Positions 15,808-23,598 of a stretch of DNA of 64,000 bases are shown here, in pieces (the stretch's first letter is position 1; each line of letters starts with the position of its first letter). The notes under the pieces are model-generated. The model was given only the letters and a program-made list of their open reading frames with translations. It was not told the origin of the DNA and searched no databases. Origin of the DNA: Pseudanabaena sp. PCC 6802. GTDB taxonomy: Bacteria > Cyanobacteriota > Cyanobacteriia > Pseudanabaenales > Pseudanabaenaceae. Both the position numbers and the translations under genes were made by a program. Location: contig NZ_KB235910.1 of the NCBI RefSeq assembly GCF_000332175.1, positions 186,001 through 250,000 of the forward strand. The letters run 5' to 3'.

Positions 15808-16686
15808 TCATTCAAAAATTTTTTGGATAGAGAGAGAAAACTCTATACTGGAACTGACATTGCCAGATTTCAGCTTACCCGTAATGGGAGCCGTGTAAAT
15901 GGGGAGGGCGCTAGCAGCGATCGCGATGTGGCGATCGCTGACCGCCAACCCATGCGTTGGATCGTAACCGCGCCAGCCCGCCCCCGGCAGATATATCTCA
16001 GCCCAGGCATGAAGATGTCGCTCAGTAGAATCAAGGTCGCCTTCCTGGTAGCCGCTGACAAAGCGAGCGGGTATACCAACGGCCCGACACACTTCCATAA
16101 ATAAGACGGTGAGATCCCGGCAAGAGCCTTCCTTTCGGCTCCAGGTAAGACCGGCAGGCATGGGTGCACCTTCTTCCCGTATAACATAGCGACATTCTTC
16201 GTAGAGTCTTTGATTGAGGTTGCCAAGGAAAGTTACTACCCAATCCTGACTATCGTGTCTTAGTTCCTGGGCAAGCTGAGTAGCGATCGGGTCGCAGATG
16301 GATTGTCCGATCGATTGCCCATAGGCTTGTCCTGAATTTAAATATGGCTGTAACTGCGTTAAGTACGAGGCAGGATAATCGATTGGCAGCCGCGTTGCCC
16401 AAGGTTCCAGTAGGTAATTAAATGGGTTGTCACAATAGGTCTCCACTTCCGAACTAGCTTGCACTGTAAGATACTGAGTGGGCTGCTCGAACCAAATCTG
16501 AGCGATCGCATTACCATCCAAATCGACAATTTGCGAAAGGTTAGCTGGTTCAGGATCGATGTCCAATTGGAAATGCAACAATTTTTGCATGATATCGCAG
16601 CGCGGTCGCAACCGCAGCATATGGGGCAACAGGCTTACGGTTTGTGCATAACTATAGGTTGTAGCATGGAAGATTTTGTAGCGCAT
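15808..16686 (-). CDS. Transglutaminase-like cysteine protease family protein
   Basis: 292 aa. The N-terminal ~90 residues are the bacterial transglutaminase-like N domain (MRYKIFHATTYSYAQTVSLLPHMLRLRPR). The core domain has the catalytic triad context: Cys in RKEGSCRDLTVLFMEVCRAVGIPARFVSGY, His in ERHLHAWAEIYLPG, Asp in GWRGYDPTHG. It lies 19 bp downstream of the alpha-E gene. This pairing is common and usually goes with a circularly permuted ATP-grasp gene, suggesting peptide-bond or amide chemistry in a little-known pathway. Confidence 0.88.
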   Translation of the reverse strand: MRYKIFHATTYSYAQTVSLLPHMLRLRPRCDIMQKLLHFQLDIDPEPANLSQIVDLDGNAIAQIWFEQPTQYLTVQASSEVETYCDNPFNYLLEPWATRLPIDYPASYLTQLQPYLNSGQAYGQSIGQSICDPIATQLAQELRHDSQDWVVTFLGNLNQRLYEECRYVIREEGAPMPAGLTWSRKEGSCRDLTVLFMEVCRAVGIPARFVSGYQEGDLDSTERHLHAWAEIYLPGAGWRGYDPTHGLAVSDRHIAIAASALPIYTAPITGKLKSGNVSSSIEFSLSIQKIFE

Positions 16687-16705
16687 GATTGGTAACGTTC
16701 ATGAT

Positions 16706-17650
16706 TCATTCTAAAGTGAAGAAAGTTTGAAATATTTTGTCACCTACATCATTCAGACGTTGTTGCAGATGATCGAGAAATTCATGTAATCCAGACTGAA
16801 TGATCTCCTCAATTGTCAAATAATCCAATTCCGATCGCAATTGTCCCAGAGTTCGTTCTAAAGGATTTGTCCAGGTACCGGATGGCGTGCCAGCAATCTG
16901 ATAGATGGAGCGTTCCGCCTGGAGAAGACAGAACTGAATCGAACGGGGGAACTCACGATTGAGGATCAGGAATTCCGCCACTTGAGTGGGCGTAATGCGA
17001 TGCTGACCCGTTTTACGGTACATTTCATAGGCGCTAGCAGATTTGAGCAGAGACATCCATTCCACTTCATCCAGAGTTGTGCCAACATCTTTGACGGAGG
17101 GAAGTAGAATAAAATACTTGACATCAAGAATGCGCGAGGTTTTATCTGCCCTTTCTAAAAAACGCCCCACTTGTCCAAAATGCCAACCTTCATTATGGGT
17201 CATCGTAGCATCCATGATCCCAGCAAATAGGTGGCTGGCAATCTTGACTTCTGCAAAAAATTCGTGATGCATTTCTGAAGATGATTGCTTAGTCGCGGCT
17301 TCCTGCACGAAAAGATAGAAAGAATTAATCTGTTCCCACATCTCGGTCGAGATAATTTCCCTGATGGAACGGGCATTTTCGCGGGCGGCACGCAAGCAAG
17401 AGAGAATAGAATTAGGATATTTAGGATCGAAACTGAGGAAATGAATGACATTTTCAGCAGTGGCTTGACCGTACCTTGTCTGGAACATGGACAGATCGCC
17501 GGTGGTCATGATCAATGGCTCCCATTGTGCTAGTCCAATGGGCATTTCCATAATTAGTTTGAGATTAACGTCAATAAACCGAGCGACATTCTCGGCTCGC
17601 TCGATATAGCGATTTAGCCAGTAAATAGAGTCAGCAACTCGACTAAGCAT
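16706..17650 (-). CDS. Alpha-E domain protein (DUF403)
   Basis: 314 aa, helical throughout, with the family start MLSRVADSIYWLNRYIERAENVARFIDVN and internal FLERADKTSRILDVKY, which repeats the ERA-x-x-x-xR pattern. It is first in a two-gene unit with the transglutaminase-like gene. The third usual partner, the circularly permuted ATP-grasp protein (DUF404/407), is not upstream; a 300-bp non-coding gap separates it from the divergent RTX gene. Confidence 0.88.
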   Translation of the reverse strand: MLSRVADSIYWLNRYIERAENVARFIDVNLKLIMEMPIGLAQWEPLIMTTGDLSMFQTRYGQATAENVIHFLSFDPKYPNSILSCLRAARENARSIREIISTEMWEQINSFYLFVQEAATKQSSSEMHHEFFAEVKIASHLFAGIMDATMTHNEGWHFGQVGRFLERADKTSRILDVKYFILLPSVKDVGTTLDEVEWMSLLKSASAYEMYRKTGQHRITPTQVAEFLILNREFPRSIQFCLLQAERSIYQIAGTPSGTWTNPLERTLGQLRSELDYLTIEEIIQSGLHEFLDHLQQRLNDVGDKIFQTFFTLE

Positions 17651-17950
17651 GATTCAGATCGACCTTACATTCTTTCACAGCATATAGCTTTTAAGTTTTA
17701 AGTATGAGGGTGAGGGCTGTGCCCCACGTAGGGTTACCCCTACACCCCATCCTAATTCCTAATTGGTATACCTTGCTATACAGCTTATACAGGCAAAGCG
17801 ATCGCAACTTGTGCCTTTTGCTACCTAATTTTAAACCTTACATTTTCCAACTTTTTCTGATTGGTTTAACCAGGCGACCAAATGTGTGCTTAAGTGGTTA
17901 AGTTTAAGGCGCTTTGTTTAGTTGACTAAGACATACTAAGTAAGGAGTCT
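17651..17950. promoter_or_regulatory. Divergent intergenic region with RTX-leader motif
   Basis: 300 bp with no gene. GTAGGG-TTAC-CCCTAC (about 17728-17743) forms a small hairpin within a C-rich repeat. ACTTTTTCTGA at 17850-17860 starts exactly 101 bp before the RTX ATG; the same motif at the same distance precedes the second RTX gene (45423). The last 55 bp (GGCGCTTTGTTTAGTTG to the SD TAAGGAG) also match that gene's leader. Confidence 0.6.
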
Positions 17951-19003
17951 ATGGCTTTTTTCGATCTAACTAACGATGTTGACGCTGTTACGTTAAACCT
18001 CGAGCAGGTAAACTCAGGAGCCACAGTATACAAGTTAGGCGATTCTGTGCGGGCGCTTGATGGTGATGATACTGTCACGGGTTCGGATGCTGAGGACGAT
18101 ATTAACGGTAACAGGGGCGATGATGTCATTTTCGGGGCTGGCGGCAATGATTTTCTACGTGGCGGACAAGGTAACGATCTCGTACAGGGCGATGGTGGCA
18201 ATGAGGAAGTCAATGGCAATAACGGCAACGATACATTGAACGGCGATGAAGGCAATGACATTCTGCGCGGTGGGAAAGATGACGATTCTCTCAACGGCGG
18301 TGGCGGCGATGATACGCTCTACGGCGACTTTGGTGCAAACATCCTTACAGGTGGAGTTGGAAGCGATACATTCGTCCTGCAATACAATAAAGGGACTGAT
18401 ACAATTACCGATTTTCGCGTTAATGAAGATGCATTTGCGATCGTGAGTGGCGAATTTAATATCGATAATCTCAACGTGTTTGACAGTGGGAGCGATACTG
18501 TAATTACAGATAAAATCTCAGGACAGACGATTGCAGTGGTGAAAGGCGTTGACAGCAAAACTATCAGCAGTGAAATCGGTTTCAGTACTACTAATTTCGA
18601 TCTGCCACTCAGATTAAGAATATCGGCTCAGTCTAATAAAGCTACTGTTGGGCTCACCAATCTCCCTTCTCTAACCCCTGTAAATGCATGGACTAGACTT
18701 GGTGGTGGAGGCGAGGGTTGGTCGGCGAGTGGGGTACTCGATATTAACAGCGGGAATATAGTTTTCAGTACATATGTTCCTATCCGCTCTGCTTTACCTG
18801 AAACCATAACGCTAACAATCGATACATCCTTGCTTGGCCTGGGCACAGTAGGATTCGAGGAGGCAAATTATGGTTACCAGCTTTTCAACGATTCAGATAT
18901 AGTTTCAGATATATCGGTTCCAATCGTGCTAAATAGCAATTTGACTACCACCACTATTACTTTCTCTGATAAGCCTTTAGCCCCACTACCATTACTAAAC
19001 TGA
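17951..19003 (+). CDS. RTX (haemolysin-type Ca-binding repeat) protein A
   Basis: 350 aa. Residues ~35-140 hold about eight GGxGxDxLx-type calcium-binding nonapeptides (GDDTVTGSDAEDDINGN, GGNDFLRGGQGNDL, GGGGDDTLYGDFG). After this come a SDTFVL-type cap (SDTFVLQYNKGTDTITDF) and a C-terminal ~140-residue beta-rich domain (GWSASGVLDI, ITLTIDTSL). There is no N-terminal signal, as expected for type I secretion. It is a close paralogue of the gene at 45524 (same first residues, FDLTN), so the two genes bracket the eCIS locus. Its function is unknown; it could be a secreted surface or biofilm protein. Confidence 0.85.
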   Translation: MAFFDLTNDVDAVTLNLEQVNSGATVYKLGDSVRALDGDDTVTGSDAEDDINGNRGDDVIFGAGGNDFLRGGQGNDLVQGDGGNEEVNGNNGNDTLNGDEGNDILRGGKDDDSLNGGGGDDTLYGDFGANILTGGVGSDTFVLQYNKGTDTITDFRVNEDAFAIVSGEFNIDNLNVFDSGSDTVITDKISGQTIAVVKGVDSKTISSEIGFSTTNFDLPLRLRISAQSNKATVGLTNLPSLTPVNAWTRLGGGGEGWSASGVLDINSGNIVFSTYVPIRSALPETITLTIDTSLLGLGTVGFEEANYGYQLFNDSDIVSDISVPIVLNSNLTTTTITFSDKPLAPLPLLN

Positions 19004-19088
19004 GGATGAATCTCACTGCAATATTACCAAATCCGCGTTAATTATCCCTCATATTGCCTGGCGTTAGCCAGGAACTCGATCTTTTGGG

Positions 19089-21614
19089 TTACTTGGGGCA
19101 GGTAATCGCTCCGATCGCATGACCGGGCGACTGACTATGCGGAACCTGACTCAGCAGTACTACTTTGCCATCTTTTGCGATCGCCCATTGTTGGGCTTCA
19201 GTAATTATCTCTGCCTGCGATGCCGAATTGAGATGGGATGACTCCGACGATTGCGCAGATGATTCTACAGGCGAATTGCGATCGCTCTTTAAAAGGGATT
19301 CCTCTCTACCTAAATCTTCTAACGTGCTATTTGTCCGCAATAGATCGTTGGGTAATGTTGGTAACCCACCCCTACCTGTAATGATAAATTCGTTACCTTT
19401 GCGATCGGCCAAACATCGTTGGGCAATTAACTTGCTAACATCAACGGGAGTGAGGGAGAGAGTCACAAGTCCTTTACTGGCATCAATATCTGGCGTGCGG
19501 ATTTCTACCACGCCATTGAACTCTTGTCCTAATGCTGAGGTAGCAGTGATTTCACTATCTGGCGTGTTAAAATAGCCTTGCGGTACGTTCGCGATTACGC
19601 GACCGCCAAAAGCAAACTCTGCATTAGCACTGATATCGCTATTCTGGAGTGCTGCCAGAGTTGTAGCATTAATAAACACATTGCCACCAGTAGCCGTGCC
19701 AAAAGCATTGGCTGAGATGTTGCTGTTGCGCAGTAATTGCAACGAATCTCTGGTTTGCAGGTTGATATTGCCGCGATCGCCTGCTCTAGTTTCCGCCTGC
19801 AAGGTACCCTGCCGATCCAGGCGCACCAAATTAGCGTCAATATTCAAGTTACCCGCCGCTCCCGTGCCAGTTGCACTCACTTTAATCTCTGCACCGTTAC
19901 GGACAATTACAGTTGGAGCTGCGATCGTCACATCCCCTGCTTGCCCTGTGGCAGTGGTAGTAACCCCCTCTAAACCTGACGCAGTGCGGATCGCACTGGC
20001 AAATCGATTGTCAAAAGTGCGCCCCGACAATTCCACTAATTCCGATGCCTTGACAGTCACAGTCCCAGCTCTACCCGATCCGAGAGTGCTGGACTGGGCT
20101 TCAGCACCGTTGAGGATTGTAAACCGTCCCGCATTAACTACCAGGTTCCCACCGTTACCCGTGGAGTTGATATCCGAGGAAGCCTTCAATCCACCCGATA
20201 TTGTGGCGCGATCGCTACTGCGCCTATACGCCCCATTTAGTTCGATCGTATTTGCGTTAACGGTTAAGTCTCCCGCCTTACCGGAGCTAAATGTGGTAAC
20301 CTGAGCGATCGCTCCATCCAGAACCAGTAAACGCTGTGCATCGATCGTGAGATTGCCGCTATTGCCAAACGAATTCGATGAGGCAAATAAACCGCTAGCG
20401 ATTTCACCATCAGTACCGACTAACTCGATCCGAGCGGCTTTAACGATTAAGTTACCTGCTCTGCCACTGCCAAAGGTATTTGTCGTAATCTGCGCGCCAT
20501 CTCGCACGCTCAGTAACTTTGTTATCAGGCTAATATCCCCACCATTGCCAGTGGCACGAGAACAGTCAATGCCTGTCGCACAAACGGTTGCCGCTATCCC
20601 ACTATTAAAGCCTTGAGATTTGCCAACCACTTCGATGGAATCAGTTGTCGTTACCTGAATATTCCCGCCAGGCAAAGCACCTAATGTAGTTGCCTGGATG
20701 GCTGACCCTTCAGTAATCAGCAACTGGCGACCCTGCACCTGGATATCACCACCACCGTTGTTAGTCGTGCGATCGGTAGTATCCACAAAGGCTAACTGCG
20801 ATAACTTAATATCTTGAAAGTCATTCACACCTTGATATCCTAACAACCAACCTTGAGGAATGGGAGCGAGGCTGACCAGGGAGGTAGGAGCCACGCTACC
20901 CAGTTCGATCCTTCCCCTTTCAGCAGTGAGAAATCCACCAGCGATGTCTAAATCTCCTCCCACCAGGGCTAATGTCTTTCCAGTCGGCACCTGCAATCCC
21001 ACATTGTCTGCTTGAGAACGGGTGACGATCTTCGCAGCGGTATTGCCAAACTGCAATCCGGTTGGTACGCTAATCGTTAATAAAGGTGGTGTTTGCGATT
21101 CTGTAGCGCTAAATTCAATGCCATCGCCAAATTTGATGCTGTTAGCAGTGCTAGCCACAAAAGAACCACCAACATCCAGTCGAGCATTAGGGCCAAAGAT
21201 AATACCGCTAGGATTTAGCAGAAATAGATTGGCATTGCCCAAAACTCCCAATACCCCATCAATATTGGAAACATTACCGCCAGTGACGCGACTAAAGATA
21301 TTAGCGATCCCGCTGGGATTGTTGAAGTAAACTCTCTGCCCGAGATTGATGTTAAACTGTTGAAAGCTATGGAAGAGATTGGAACCCCGCACGGCACCAC
21401 CATCAATGCGATCGATCGCTACGCCATTGCGAATTACATTAGGAACCACTACAGAATTGCGATCGCCGAGCGTGCGATCGGGAACAATTTGTGCAAAAGC
21501 CGGATCGGTAACTAGAGTGGGTGCGATCGCGCTACAAGCTACACAGATGGCGCTGCTAACAACACGAACCCCTGATTTTCGGCGTTGATTTACCACGGCA
21601 AAGCAAATCTTCAA
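19089..21614 (-). CDS. Filamentous-haemagglutinin (TPS) domain exoprotein
   Basis: 841 aa. Residues ~20-41 look like a signal sequence ending in FAQ. The two-partner-secretion domain follows: VPNVIRNGVAIDRIDGGAVRGSNLFHSFQQFN, then FSRVTGGNVSNIDGVLG and LFLLNPSGIIFGPNARLDVGGSF, the classic NPxGIxF and NxxG landmarks. The central region is a long beta-helix with repeats of the GGNLVVNAG/AGNLIVKAA type. The C-terminus is hydrophilic. A TpsB/FhaC transporter should export it; none is in the window. It is divergent from the eCIS operon (177 bp apart). Confidence 0.88.
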   Translation of the reverse strand: MKICFAVVNQRRKSGVRVVSSAICVACSAIAPTLVTDPAFAQIVPDRTLGDRNSVVVPNVIRNGVAIDRIDGGAVRGSNLFHSFQQFNINLGQRVYFNNPSGIANIFSRVTGGNVSNIDGVLGVLGNANLFLLNPSGIIFGPNARLDVGGSFVASTANSIKFGDGIEFSATESQTPPLLTISVPTGLQFGNTAAKIVTRSQADNVGLQVPTGKTLALVGGDLDIAGGFLTAERGRIELGSVAPTSLVSLAPIPQGWLLGYQGVNDFQDIKLSQLAFVDTTDRTTNNGGGDIQVQGRQLLITEGSAIQATTLGALPGGNIQVTTTDSIEVVGKSQGFNSGIAATVCATGIDCSRATGNGGDISLITKLLSVRDGAQITTNTFGSGRAGNLIVKAARIELVGTDGEIASGLFASSNSFGNSGNLTIDAQRLLVLDGAIAQVTTFSSGKAGDLTVNANTIELNGAYRRSSDRATISGGLKASSDINSTGNGGNLVVNAGRFTILNGAEAQSSTLGSGRAGTVTVKASELVELSGRTFDNRFASAIRTASGLEGVTTTATGQAGDVTIAAPTVIVRNGAEIKVSATGTGAAGNLNIDANLVRLDRQGTLQAETRAGDRGNINLQTRDSLQLLRNSNISANAFGTATGGNVFINATTLAALQNSDISANAEFAFGGRVIANVPQGYFNTPDSEITATSALGQEFNGVVEIRTPDIDASKGLVTLSLTPVDVSKLIAQRCLADRKGNEFIITGRGGLPTLPNDLLRTNSTLEDLGREESLLKSDRNSPVESSAQSSESSHLNSASQAEIITEAQQWAIAKDGKVVLLSQVPHSQSPGHAIGAITCPK

Positions 21615-21690
21615 GAACTTAAGGTATTCCCAACATTATGTCATTCTTGGTAGGTTAATACTTACCTACCTTCACAAAAGTAAACTCCTT

Positions 21691-21720
21691 ACTTTTTCTG
21701 ACTTTTTCTGACTTTTTCTC
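21691..21720. promoter_or_regulatory. Three tandem ACTTTTTCTG repeats upstream of the eCIS operon
   Basis: ACTTTTTCTG occurs three times head to tail (21691, 21701, 21711; the last base of copy 3 is C). They lie between the divergent haemagglutinin gene and the eCIS operon. The same decamer occurs twice at 45413-45432 and once at 17850, upstream of the two RTX genes. GGATTGAGGGGTGACGTT, ~26 bp further on, also has a counterpart at 45461 (GGATTAAGGCATGACGTT). It is a candidate binding array or promoter element for joint control. Confidence 0.55.
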
Positions 21721-21775
21721 ACTGTTCAAATCGGGTTGCGGAATGTAGGATTGAGGGGTGACGTTGTAGAAAGCT

Positions 21776-21820
21776 ATGACTTTTTTCGACAATGTTAGAT
21801 ATTGCACTTACATTTCTTAA
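21776..21820 (+). other. 14-codon leader frame overlapping the first eCIS gene
   Basis: ATG ACT TTT TTC GAC at 21776-21790 reads MTFFD, close to MAFFD at the start of the RTX proteins. The frame stops at TAA 21818-21820, after it has run into the DUF4255 gene in another register. The DUF4255 ATG (21792) has no Shine-Dalgarno of its own. This could be a leader peptide giving coupled translation, or a trace of an RTX 5' end whose promoter the eCIS operon now uses. Confidence 0.4.
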
Positions 21821-22379
21821 AAATGAATTAAATACTTATTTGCAAACCCAGATCGGTTCGGACTCGGCTACTGTCGAGATCGTTAACTTAGTGGATGAGA
21901 CAGGTAAATATACGGTTACGAACAGCATTGCTGCTTCCATCATCAACATTGAGGAAGATCGTATTTTTAAATCCCAGGTTCCAGATCGCATTTATGCAAA
22001 TGGGCAACATGTCATCTTAGAACCTGACTTAAAGCTTAATTTGTATGTGTTGTTTGCCGCTAATTTCCCGAAAGACTCTAGCTCCCGACCAAACTACGAC
22101 CAAGCTTTAAAATACATCTCTTATATATTGATGTATTTCCAGATGCATCCTGCTTTTACCTCACTAGAATATCCTGCTCTCGACTCGCGTATTGATAAAT
22201 TGACGGCAGAGTTACAATCGCTTAACTACGAGCAATTGAATCAGATATGGGCGTTTATTGGAGCCAAACAATTACCATCACTTATTTACAAGATTCGCAT
22301 GGTATCAGTACAGGGCATGGTGCCAAAAGCTATTCAGTTACCCATTATGGAAGTCAAAACAAATCTTCACAGTCGATAA
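21792..22379 (+). CDS. eCIS cap adaptor, DUF4255 (Cis16/Pvc16-like)
   Basis: 195 aa. MLDIALTFLKNELNTYL, then ILEPDLKLNLYVLFAANF and YDQALKYISYILMYFQMHPAF, match the DUF4255 family, a reliable marker of extracellular contractile injection systems. In the Photorhabdus cassette the homologue (Pvc16) is at the distal end of the sheath-tube particle as a cap or terminator. It is the first gene of the run. The C-terminus (QLPIMEVKTNLHSR) is short. Confidence 0.88.
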   Translation: MLDIALTFLKNELNTYLQTQIGSDSATVEIVNLVDETGKYTVTNSIAASIINIEEDRIFKSQVPDRIYANGQHVILEPDLKLNLYVLFAANFPKDSSSRPNYDQALKYISYILMYFQMHPAFTSLEYPALDSRIDKLTAELQSLNYEQLNQIWAFIGAKQLPSLIYKIRMVSVQGMVPKAIQLPIMEVKTNLHSR

Positions 22380-22470
22380 ACCAAAAAAATTTAATAGAAC
22401 ATTTTAGTTACTCCCGCTACCTGTCCGCTCCTTGACTACTATTGCGCAGTCTATAAGGCTTTCAACGATC

Positions 22471-23586
22471 ATGCTATTTCGCACATTATTTACGATCGCT
22501 ATATCCCATACATACTATACTCAGGGCTGTAAGGATTTCAGCTTTATCATCCCTGTAGATAGCGTTCAATTGTTAAATAATGGCAAACTAATAGCAAAAA
22601 TCCGCGATGGTAAACTGCACGTTTTGTTTGCAGTAGATGAGGCGGCTGAAGATGGGGCAGATGCAACAGATCGAACGGGCAAGCCCCTGGTTTCCCTGGC
22701 AGGTAAAAGCCTCCGCATTGGCTTAAAATTGCTCAATCCTTTCTTTAGCAACTTCACGCAATTTACTAGCTCCGACTTCGATAACTTGACGCAAATTCCC
22801 ATCTCGGCTCTAGATTTTTACTCATTTTGCCCTCTCTATAGGAATTCTGCAAATCCCCTTGTTCTGGATAAACCTAAAGCTGTGGCCTTAGTAGGTCAAG
22901 TATTGAATCATTCTCTAAGCCAAACAACGGCACGACCGATAACCGTAACTCTCAAAAATAGCGATGGACAGGTTTTACCACCAGAATTGACAGATGCACC
23001 AGGCACGATCGCAACCGAAAACAATCGTTCCAGCGTTTCTTTTAATCTCACAGGGAAAGCATCAGGTCTCTATAGTGTCGAGGAATCCAGTTCTAGCGGC
23101 ACCCAAACTACTAGTTATTACTCCGACTTGGAGTTACAACAGCAAGGGATTTTCGGTGCGATTGAAATTGCGATCGCGGATAGCCTCTATACCAAACCTC
23201 CTGACCAACCGCCAGAATTCACGATCGCGTTTAAAGCTAGGGAAGAAACTCTGAAATATTACATACTCGCCCAGAACTACTCTGATTCTCAGTTCAATCA
23301 GTTGACTGTTTCAGATGCTGGAGAAGAGGGGCGATCGCAAATTAATTTCACTAAAGTGCTTCCTGCTGCTTTTACGGAGGGTGACATCCCTCCAGGTTTA
23401 CTTGGCAATGGTGATGTCAAAATAGCGCTGTTTAAGTCGCAGATAACCGTGCCGCGACAGGAAAAAGCCCGCCAGAAGATCCAGTTGAAATCAAACGACA
23501 CAGTGCTGATTTCCCATTTGCCTCAGCCTGATGTCAATAAAACAAATGCAGATGCGATCGTCCAACTTGCAAAACCTAGACCTTAA
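22471..23586 (+). CDS. Unknown protein of the eCIS operon
   Basis: 371 aa from the ATG at 22471; the frame is open from a TTG at 22432, but the ATG has AAGG upstream. I do not recognise a family. It starts with a short hydrophobic patch (MLFRTLFTIAIS), then PVDSVQLLNNGKLIAKIRDGKLHVLFA. The middle part (residues ~120-230) looks like a beta-sandwich (GLYSVEESSSSGTQTTSYY). The end is strand-rich. Its place between the cap and sheath genes suggests a structural or envelope-contact protein specific to this eCIS branch. It ends 12 bp before the sheath gene. Confidence 0.6.
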   Translation: MLFRTLFTIAISHTYYTQGCKDFSFIIPVDSVQLLNNGKLIAKIRDGKLHVLFAVDEAAEDGADATDRTGKPLVSLAGKSLRIGLKLLNPFFSNFTQFTSSDFDNLTQIPISALDFYSFCPLYRNSANPLVLDKPKAVALVGQVLNHSLSQTTARPITVTLKNSDGQVLPPELTDAPGTIATENNRSSVSFNLTGKASGLYSVEESSSSGTQTTSYYSDLELQQQGIFGAIEIAIADSLYTKPPDQPPEFTIAFKAREETLKYYILAQNYSDSQFNQLTVSDAGEEGRSQINFTKVLPAAFTEGDIPPGLLGNGDVKIALFKSQITVPRQEKARQKIQLKSNDTVLISHLPQPDVNKTNADAIVQLAKPRP

Positions 23587-23598
23587 GGATACAAACCC

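Noticed and set aside
19165-21588. Several plus-strand frames of up to 207 codons
   Set aside because: They are antisense shadows of the haemagglutinin gene, whose repetitive composition keeps other frames open.
21691-21720. A CRISPR array
   Set aside because: The three 10-bp units are directly abutting with no spacers, and no cas gene is in the window. I saw no CRISPR array elsewhere in the window either.
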